DNA of 10,937 nucleotides, taken from positions 1 through 10,937 of the forward strand of contig CAMYZK010000048.1 in the NCBI GenBank assembly GCA_947303825.1, in the 5' to 3' direction. The notes under the pieces are model-generated. The model saw only the letters and a program-made list of their open reading frames with translations, did no database searches and was not told where the DNA came from. Below are positions 1-5,200 of the stretch, piece after piece (the stretch's first letter is position 1; every line of letters starts with the position of its first letter). This DNA is from an uncultured Prevotella sp. GTDB lineage: Bacteria; Bacteroidota; Bacteroidia; Bacteroidales; Bacteroidaceae. The position numbers and the translations under genes are program-made.

Positions 1-1
1 C

Positions 2-304
2 CAGTGCTATATCACTGATGCTGTGGTTGCCGAACTTCTGTTTGGTGCCTACTACAGCGACAGGATTGAGGAAAATCTCTGTCAGGTAGAGAAGTTTGTG
101 AGTGAAATGAAGGTCATCCCATTCCATGAAACAGTTCATACCTTTGCCCAGGAAAGGACTACGCTCTGGAAGGCAGGAAAGAAGATTGACGACTTCGACC
201 TGCTCATCGGCAGCGCGGCAAAGGCCAAAGACCTCGTGGTGGTGACTCACAACCGCAAGCATTTTGAGCACATCGAGGGCATCAATATCGAGGACTGGGT
301 ATAA
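2..304 (+). CDS. vapC: VapC-like PIN-domain toxin, 5' end cut by window
   Basis: This is the C-terminal part of a PIN-domain ribonuclease, the toxin half of a VapBC type II toxin-antitoxin pair; such toxins cleave RNA (tRNA or rRNA in studied cases) with a metal-dependent acidic active site. The frame is open from the left edge, so the GTG at 23 is an internal codon. Visible family marks are the ITDAVVAELLFG segment with its conserved Glu, the acidic pair in KKIDDFDLLIGSAA, and the C-terminal VVTHNRKHFEHI ... INIEDW strand typical of VapC. About 100 residues are visible of a usual 125-140, so the first catalytic Asp and the VapB antitoxin should lie upstream. The stop is TAA at 302-304. It converges on the SLOG gene. 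Family assignment is firm; RNA target and activity are unknown. Confidence 0.85.
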   Translation, partial: QCYITDAVVAELLFGAYYSDRIEENLCQVEKFVSEMKVIPFHETVHTFAQERTTLWKAGKKIDDFDLLIGSAAKAKDLVVVTHNRKHFEHIEGINIEDWV

Positions 305-342
305 CAGTTTCATCACTATTCTCTTTTTTAGCCTATTCTTGG

Positions 343-696
343 TTAGGACTCTTCACGGCCAAGGGCATTGGTGTCTACCACCTTCACGGGCTTGCCCTTC
401 TCGCGGGCATAGTCCAGGGTGTACTTAGTGCCACGGCTGGTGCCGTCCCAGAAGGCAAGCACGCAGTCGCACTCGTCGACGATGAGCTTGTTGCGCTCCA
501 GCGGGGCACGGCGGCCATAACGCTCGTAGTCGGGGAAATACTCTATGAGCTTCAGGCCATGACGGCGGGCAAAGTCTCGCGCGTAGGTGTCGGCACCAGC
601 AGCACCACCCGAGACCACGGTGTCGGGGATGTACTTGAGGTGTGCCGCGATGTCTACAGGAGGGCACGTCCTGGAACCTATAATGGCTATCTTCAT
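343..696 (-). CDS. SLOG-family (DUF2493, YspA-like) small nucleotide-binding protein
   Basis: A complete 117-residue single-domain protein with the marks of the DUF2493/YspA branch of the SLOG (Rossmann-like) superfamily, relatives of DprA and LOG. MKIAIIGSR forms the first strand and GSR turn (residues 1-9), SGGAAGAD the glycine-rich phosphate-binding loop (29-36), ERN (67-69) follows the second unit, and VLAFWDGTSRGT (79-90) is the conserved strand and loop, followed by a closing strand GKPVKVV. SLOG proteins bind nucleotides or nucleotide-derived ligands, and the family is associated with stress or phage-defence signalling; no specific reaction can be assigned here. The ATG at 696 is preceded by an A-rich leader with no Shine-Dalgarno, usual for Bacteroidota. 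I found no TAnnTTTG promoter directly upstream; the leader instead contains repeats. It is convergent with the PIN toxin gene, with 38 bp between the stops. Confidence 0.85.
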   Translation of the reverse strand: MKIAIIGSRTCPPVDIAAHLKYIPDTVVSGGAAGADTYARDFARRHGLKLIEYFPDYERYGRRAPLERNKLIVDECDCVLAFWDGTSRGTKYTLDYAREKGKPVKVVDTNALGREES

Positions 697-742
697 TCTT
701 CTTTTTCTCTTTTAACACGAATGGTCTTTTTCTTTTAACACG

Positions 743-760
743 CGCTCGGCTCTGCCGCTT
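743..760 (-). repeat. 18-nt dispersed core, copy 1 (intergenic)
   Basis: On the minus strand this reads AAGCGGCAGAGCCGAGCG. It is identical over 18 nt to the copy at 9846-9863 and matches 17 of 18 nt (16 contiguous) at 2279-2296. It contains the short inverted repeat CGGC-AGA-GCCG. Here it lies in the leader of the SLOG gene. Three copies of such a string in 11 kb are not expected by chance, so it is probably part of a dispersed repeat family. Confidence 0.75.
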
Positions 761-810
761 GCTACCAACGGGACGCAAGAATGACCACGAATTATACACG
801 AATAATTTTA

Positions 811-996
811 AAAATGCCTTTGCTATCCTCACGAACCGCGCGGGCAGTCTATTCTTATTACTTATTAAAAATGATTTAGTAATGCCTGCTATTCTCACGA
901 ACCGCGAGGCACCAAATACTCAATAAATGCTAGCCATCCTCACGGACAGCATAGCTCAAAACCTAAATAACTGCTGGCCGCCCTCACGACAAAGCG
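811..996. repeat. Four degenerate direct repeats centred on CTCACG
   Basis: Four copies align around CTCACG at 828, 894, 939 and 983. The plus-strand consensus is close to AATGCYNGCYATCCTCACG followed by AACCGCG; the first two copies share CTCACGAACCGCG exactly, and the third and fourth are more diverged. The spacing is 66, 45 and 44 bp, so the array is only partly regular. Gaps between copies are AT-rich and unrelated. Function is unknown. Confidence 0.6.
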
Positions 997-1015
997 CAAG
1001 GACTGACACCAACAC

Positions 1016-1041
1016 TATACGCCACCTATGAAAGGCGTATA
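1016..1041. other. Inverted repeat just past the small ORF, possible weak terminator
   Basis: TATACGCC (1016-1023) and GGCGTATA (1034-1041) form a perfect 8-bp stem around a 10-nt loop, 13 bp beyond the stop of the minus-strand ORF at 1054. There is no T-run after it on the minus strand, so a terminator role is only a guess. Confidence 0.35.
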
Positions 1042-1053
1042 TGGGGTGACACA

Positions 1054-1383
1054 CTACACCGCGCTGTCGGCAGGCATCACGGGGATGCTGTCGAGCGGCG
1101 GCACGCGCAGCGACAGGCTGTCGCTGTCGGCACGCTGCACCAGGACGCTACGCGACGGCGACGGCTGTCCCGCCCCCGCGAAGAGCAGCGACGGCAGCGA
1201 CGTGGCTGCCAGCAGCAGCACACAAAGCAAAGCCCTGCCAGCACGGGCATGAGCCGTGTGCAGCAGGGCAGGTGTGGGAGCCGCCTTACGCGAAGCAGTG
1301 TCTATCGATTTACCTGAAGAAATAGGGGGGGGGAGTAACTCCTTGTCCCTCAGCATGTTATGCAAATGTTGTAGTAATTTCAT
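1054..1383 (-). CDS. Hypothetical 109-aa protein with one membrane or signal segment and a C9 tract
   Basis: I do not recognise this protein. The ORF extends upstream to an ATG at 1440, but that longer start would place coding sequence over the promoter at 1410-1441, so I chose the ATG at 1383 (MKLLQHLHN). About 50 mostly polar residues lead to a hydrophobic stretch at residues 51-69 (LLCVLLLAATSLPSLLFAG), which could be a single membrane span or a late signal sequence. A Ser/Pro-rich tail of 40 residues follows. Codons 17-20 (Leu-Pro-Pro-Pro) contain a run of nine C, so the frame downstream depends on the run length. Evidence that it is real is the promoter at the right distance and an open frame after the homopolymer; evidence against is its odd composition and no known family. 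Confidence 0.45.
   Translation of the reverse strand: MKLLQHLHNMLRDKELLPPPISSGKSIDTASRKAAPTPALLHTAHARAGRALLCVLLLAATSLPSLLFAGAGQPSPSRSVLVQRADSDSLSLRVPPLDSIPVMPADSAV
1325..1333 (-). repeat. C9 homopolymer in the 5' end of the small ORF
   Basis: Nine consecutive G on the plus strand are nine C in the coding strand of the ORF at 1054-1383, starting in the Leu17 codon. Eight C would give a TAG stop eight codons after the run, and ten C would give TAA within five codons; only nine leaves the rest of the ORF open. Such tracts are typical sites of slipped-strand mispairing. Confidence 0.9.
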
Positions 1384-1409
1384 ATTCTCGTCTTTCGGTT
1401 TTCTTCCTG

Positions 1410-1441
1410 CAAAGGTAGTGTAAAAGGAGCGAAACGCCAAA
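1410..1441 (-). promoter_or_regulatory. Bacteroidota-type promoter (-33 TTTG / -7 TAnnTTTG)
   Basis: Read on the minus strand, TTTG (1441-1438) is followed by exactly 20 nt and then TACCTTTG (1417-1410). This fits the known Bacteroidota primary sigma factor consensus TTTG-N19-21-TAnnTTTG. Transcription would start a few bases past 1410, giving a leader of about 20 nt before the ATG at 1383. No clear Shine-Dalgarno is present. This site decides the start chosen for the small ORF. Confidence 0.75.
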
Positions 1442-1450
1442 TAAAATATG

Positions 1451-1490
1451 AGTTTTTTAGTTTTTGAGTTGGTGAGTTTGTGAGTTCTAA
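1451..1490 (+). repeat. Octamer array 1, five degenerate 8-bp units
   Basis: Five consecutive 8-bp units all begin AGTT: AGTTTTTT, AGTTTTTG, AGTTGGTG, AGTTTGTG, AGTTCTAA. The third differs by one base from the AGTTGATG unit found (on the minus strand) at 2191-2222. The array lies just upstream of the promoter of the small ORF, in non-coding DNA. Confidence 0.7.
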
Positions 1491-1511
1491 CATTATAACA
1501 TTTAACGTTAA

Positions 1512-1610
1512 GCGTGTTTTCGCCCGTTTTACGATGATTTATGCAGCCACTACGAGCAGGGGATTGAGGCCATCAAGACTGCGAAAAAATCCACCACTGA
1601 AATCAGTTAG
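1512..1610 (+). pseudogene. Possible 3' remnant of a plus-strand gene
   Basis: A 32-codon open frame without a start codon runs from a TAA at 1509-1511 to a TAG at 1608-1610. Its translation (ending DDLCSHYEQGIEAIKTA then KKSTTEIS) has protein-like composition, and the stop is followed within 30 bp by a terminator that works best in the plus direction. An open frame this short can easily occur by chance, so this is only a suspicion of a decayed gene end. No family is recognised. Confidence 0.2.
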
Positions 1611-1613
1611 TTG

Positions 1614-1633
1614 CATTGCAAACCCCTGCAATG
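1614..1633. other. Short perfect hairpin CATTGCA / TGCAATG
   Basis: A 7-bp perfect stem with a 6-nt loop (AACCCC) lies just before the main terminator. It may be part of the same transcript end or a fragment of a mobile sequence; nothing further can be said. Confidence 0.4.
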
Positions 1634-1639
1634 TGGGTT

Positions 1640-1677
1640 AAAATCAGAGGGCTGCCTATTGGCAGCCCTCTGATTTT
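1640..1677 (-). terminator. Strong rho-independent terminator, probably bidirectional
   Basis: A perfect 17-bp stem (1640-1656 pairing with 1661-1677) with a 4-nt loop TATT; the GC-rich core is AGAGGGCTGCC. The A/T ends of the stem give a T-run in both directions (TTTTGTTTTT on plus; TTTT then AACCC on minus). It begins 9 bp after the stop of the lipoprotein gene and so should end the large minus-strand operon. It would also stop any plus-strand transcript entering from 1512-1610. Confidence 0.9.
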
Positions 1678-1685
1678 GTTTTTCG

Positions 1686-2180
1686 TCAGAAGGCAGGCTG
1701 GTCGCTGTAGGTATCGTTAGGATTGTCGGCATCAACGCCCCCTCCTTGGTAAACTGTTTGCCTCACCGTAAGAACCAAGGTGTCGCTTACCTCATACTTA
1801 GTGGTAGATGCCTGGCTGCGTGCAAGTAGCATCACGTCTTGCAAGCGTTCTGCTGTCGTAAGGTTTTGCTGGCAGGTCACCGTAAGCTGTGGCGTGCCAG
1901 AGGTATAGGGCAGCAGTGTGGTGGTGAGCCACGCAGCCGAGCCGCTCTTGCCTGTCACTTCGCTGGTGAGTCCCGACAGTGTGACAGTAGTCTCCGATGC
2001 ATCGGCAGGCATGTCACAGGTCATAGTAAGGTACTTGCCAGAGGGTGGCTCCGGATCTGGATCTGGTGTAGGTGTAGGAGGTGGTGTCGGTTCGACGGGG
2101 TCTTCGCCACCGCAGGCCGTTAAAGTCAGTGCGGCAGCGAAGATTGCTGAAAGCATTTTTATTGTGGGTTTCATAAACAT
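1686..2180 (-). CDS. Small surface lipoprotein with BACON-like domain
   Basis: A complete 164-residue lipoprotein, last gene of the operon. The signal peptide ends in lipobox LTAC with Cys at residue 23, followed by GGED; acidic residues just after Cys are a known feature of surface-exposed lipoproteins in Bacteroidota. A Pro-rich spacer of alternating Pro, Thr, Asp and Glu covers roughly residues 28-47. The rest resembles a BACON-type beta-sandwich: a Trp (AAWLTTTLLP), the Asn/Arg pattern in CQQNLTTAERLQDVMLLA, and a closing strand SDTLVLTVRQT. BACON domains are often found in carbohydrate-related surface proteins, but no ligand is implied here. The start could be ATG 2180 or ATG 2174 (MKPTIK); both keep the signal peptide. 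It lies 42 bp after the 2300-residue gene, and a terminator follows its stop. Confidence 0.85.
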   Translation of the reverse strand: MFMKPTIKMLSAIFAAALTLTACGGEDPVEPTPPPTPTPDPDPEPPSGKYLTMTCDMPADASETTVTLSGLTSEVTGKSGSAAWLTTTLLPYTSGTPQLTVTCQQNLTTAERLQDVMLLARSQASTTKYEVSDTLVLTVRQTVYQGGGVDADNPNDTYSDQPAF

Positions 2181-2190
2181 ATTTTTTTAC

Positions 2191-2222
2191 TTGTCAACTC
2201 ATCAACTCATCAACTTGTCAAC
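2191..2222 (-). repeat. Octamer array 2, four 8-bp units between two operon genes
   Basis: On the minus strand this reads exactly GTTGACAA, GTTGATGA, GTTGATGA, GTTGACAA. It directly abuts the stop codon of the 2300-residue gene and fills most of the 42-bp gap before the lipoprotein start at 2180. Changes in unit number would alter the spacing and leader of the lipoprotein start but not any protein. Confidence 0.85.
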
Positions 2223-5200
2223 TTATTTAACCACTATCTTATGGCCGTTATGCAGGTATATGCCCTTCTTAAACGTTGCGCTCGGCTCTGCCGCCTCGCT
2301 TGTCGAAGAACGTCGAACAATACGTCCTTGCAGGTCATAATACTTATCCTTTGACGATTCTCTATCCAGTTTTTCTTGAATACCTGTTCCTTGGCCACTA
2401 ATGAGGTAGGCCCGTGCCCCAATAGCCCTTGGCACAGCCAGCCAGCCTTTGTGCCGGCCTCCAATGATGAAGGCACCGCCACTGGCTTCGCCCCAGAACC
2501 ATCCGAAGCTCTGTGCCAGCGATGTGCCGCTGGGACCATAACATAGCTTGTAGAACAGGTTGTCACCGTCGGCTGTTGTCCATACGTCATCATCACTGCC
2601 GTGGAGCAAGTTGGTGCCTACGGCTGGTACGCCAACCGCCGTGGTGCTGGTAAGGGTGAACGTGGCGGCTTGCCTGGGCGTAGCCTCAATGAGCACAGCA
2701 GTTCCTTGTGGTATGATGCCACTTGTAATAGGCTGATACACCAGTCGTCCGTTCTGCACACCGCTCACCACGCTGGCCGTTAGTCCCTCAGGCAGCAGGA
2801 AATCATGCGCTGAGTCAAAGAACGTACAGTAGCCTGCATCGGCTGTCTGTATGGTAATGGTCACTGGCTGAGGCTGTGGTTGTCCGTTCTGGCGGATATA
2901 GTATACGAAGACTGCCTCGTCGCTGTCCTCAATTCCCTCGGCCACGGCCATGCATCGCACCGTCACCTCATAGGCATCTTGGTTGAGGACGATGCCCTTG
3001 ACTGGGTCGTAGACGCTGAGCGTACCGCTGTCGCTGCACAGGCAGCTGCCGTCGAGGGTGTAGATGATGCTTGCACCATCAGTAGTGGAGCTGAGGTAAA
3101 GGCGTGTGCCAAAGTCTACTACCGAGCCGGTGGCTATCGACGATTTCGGTTCGGCACAGATAAAGTCGTTCTTCTCCTTTACGCCCACCATGACGTATTT
3201 CTCCACATCGTCCTGCTCTATGCTCAGGCGGAGAGCCGTGGTACCGAGAAGCTTTCCGTTGATGGTAAAGGTGGCCTTTCCGTCGGTTCCTAACGTCACG
3301 CTCTGTACGTCGGCAGTGGCAATATCTGTGGCCATCGATGTAATGGTGAGCACTTTCCCGCTGGCAGCCTCTGCTGGCAGGGCATCGATGGTTATCTGCT
3401 TCTGCTGTCCGTAGAGGAAGGTTACCAGCGAGTCGGCAACGATGGCCTCCACCACCCTCTCCACATCGAAGGTCTGTGTATAGGCCTCGGCCATGGTCAC
3501 TCCGGCGTAGCTCTCGGCAGTAGGAGCCACGGTGAGTGTGAGCTGCTGACCAAGGGAGAAGCCCCCTCCGGCTCCCCCCACGGTGGAGGGCACGAAGCGC
3601 AGGGAGCGCACGTAGGCCACGGAGTCGGGGCTGTAGGTCTGGTCAAGCAGCTGCAGCGTGCCTTCCACGGCATTACCGTTGAGTGTCACGGTAATCGCAT
3701 CGGTAGTAAGCGTGGCGGGCTTCATCCACTTGTCGAAGGTGAGGCTGACACCCTGCTCTGTTGCCCTGGCGCGCATCACCACGGGCTGCGAGAACTGGCT
3801 CATAGGCACGTTGATGTCGAGCTGTGGTGGCGGCACAGGCAGCCACTCGGTGGTGGTGGTCTGGTAGCCCTGCTTCTCGAACTTCACCTGCCACAGACCC
3901 TGCGGCACATCCCAGGCATACTCGCCGTTCTCGTCGGTAAAGAGGGGGTTGTGCTGGGCATATTCCTCTGCATTCCACACCACTATGCGCTCACGCTTGT
4001 CGCCATACATGTCCTCATACGCTTCCTTGTAATAGATAGTAGCTGTAGCCCCCTGCACGCGGTTGCTGGCCACTGCCTCGTAGACATATCCGGAGGGGTC
4101 GAGAATGGGCTGTGAACCACCGGGGAAGTCGCCGCCGTTGCGTCCGCCACGGCTGCCTCCGCCTCCGCGACCGCCACGGCCGCCGCCATTGCTGCCATCA
4201 CCATCGCCATTGCCGCCATCGGGATCAGGCTTTGGACCGCAGTTGCTGCCGTCGCCGTCGGAATCTCCGCCCATGAGGCCCTCGAAGAACTGCCACAGCT
4301 TGTTGGTGCGCTTATTGCGCTTGAAGAGGTTGGCACCGGCACGTCCGCTGTCAATGTTGAAGTTGTCGCCATCGTCGCGCCAGCAACCGTCCACCTCGTC
4401 GCCCGGCTTGAGGTCTCGCTTCTTGCACTCCAGCTGTTTCACCTTATACCTGAAGCCCTCTACCATTGCTGCCGTCTGCTCATTGTGCTTGAGCAGTGCC
4501 CAGTAGTTTACCGCAATGGCAGCCATGGCGGCCACGACGGCTCCCAGCGAGATGCCTCCTGTCTCGGGGGCTGCTATCAGTCCGCCGAAGGTGACGCCAA
4601 TGCTGGCCAAATCGCCCGTGATGAGTGAGCTGTAGTACATGGCCGTGCTGCGAGCTGCCGAGTAGATGTCATCGCGCAGCCGGTCGGCCTTATCCTGTTC
4701 GCGCGGGCACTCTGTGGGCACCATGGTGTAGAGCCGTTTCAGCTCTTCCATCTCCTTCAGTTCATCGCGAATGTTGCGCATCAGGCTTGCTACGCTGATG
4801 AGCTTGCCGCCCCATTTGCCGGCCTTCAGGTTTTCGAGTTTCTTCAGAGCCCACTTAACGCTGCCTCTGAATCCCGACAATCCCTTGAGCTTGGCAAACT
4901 TGATGCCCAGCCTGACAACGTTCTCCCTGCCCTCAGCGCTGCGGACGTAAGCCCAGAACGACTTGTTAAGGGCCTGGTAGCTGGGTTCTATTTCGTTGGC
5001 CACCTTTGTAAGGCGGTCTATGCACTGGTCAACGGCCGAGAAGAACGACGACAGCTCGGCAAAGAACTCGTCGCCCTTCTTTCCCAAATAGTCGATGGTA
5101 GAAACAAACCAGCTCAGGGCATCGCCACCGCTGCCGGCCCTGAACGCTGTGGCTGCCCGTGCACCGGCAATGGCCGACATGTTGAGGGTGAAGACGATAT

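Larger units (their letters stand above)
697..1053. other. Repeat-rich spacer upstream of the SLOG gene
   Basis: This 357-bp stretch has no convincing gene. Next to the SLOG start it holds two tandem copies of a segment ending CTTTTAACACG (about 698-720 and 726-743), then the 18-nt core shared with the coding elements (743-760), then ACCACGAATTATACACGAATA (AT-rich, CACGAA-containing), and then four degenerate CTCACG-centred repeats (811-996). Read on the minus strand these are TTCGTG/CGTGAG motifs. An inverted repeat closes the region at 1016-1041. Short CACGAA-type repeats of this style occur between genes in Bacteroidota; that statement is from memory and was not checked. Confidence 0.6.

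Noticed and set aside
23..23. GTG at 23 as the start of the PIN-domain gene
   Set aside because: Upstream in-frame residues (CYITDA) match the conserved PIN strand, so the gene begins outside the window.
425..898. A 157-codon minus-strand frame overlapping the SLOG gene and its spacer
   Set aside because: The SLOG frame has strong family motifs; this one reads across the repeats in a Arg/Lys-rich, low-quality translation.
811..996. CRISPR-like array
   Set aside because: Repeats are degenerate, spacing is irregular (66, 45, 44 bp), spacers are AT-rich low-complexity, and no cas genes are nearby.
1384..1440. Longer 128-residue start for the small ORF
   Set aside because: The extra 19 codons coincide with the TTTG-N20-TACCTTTG promoter, so the ATG at 1383 is the better start.
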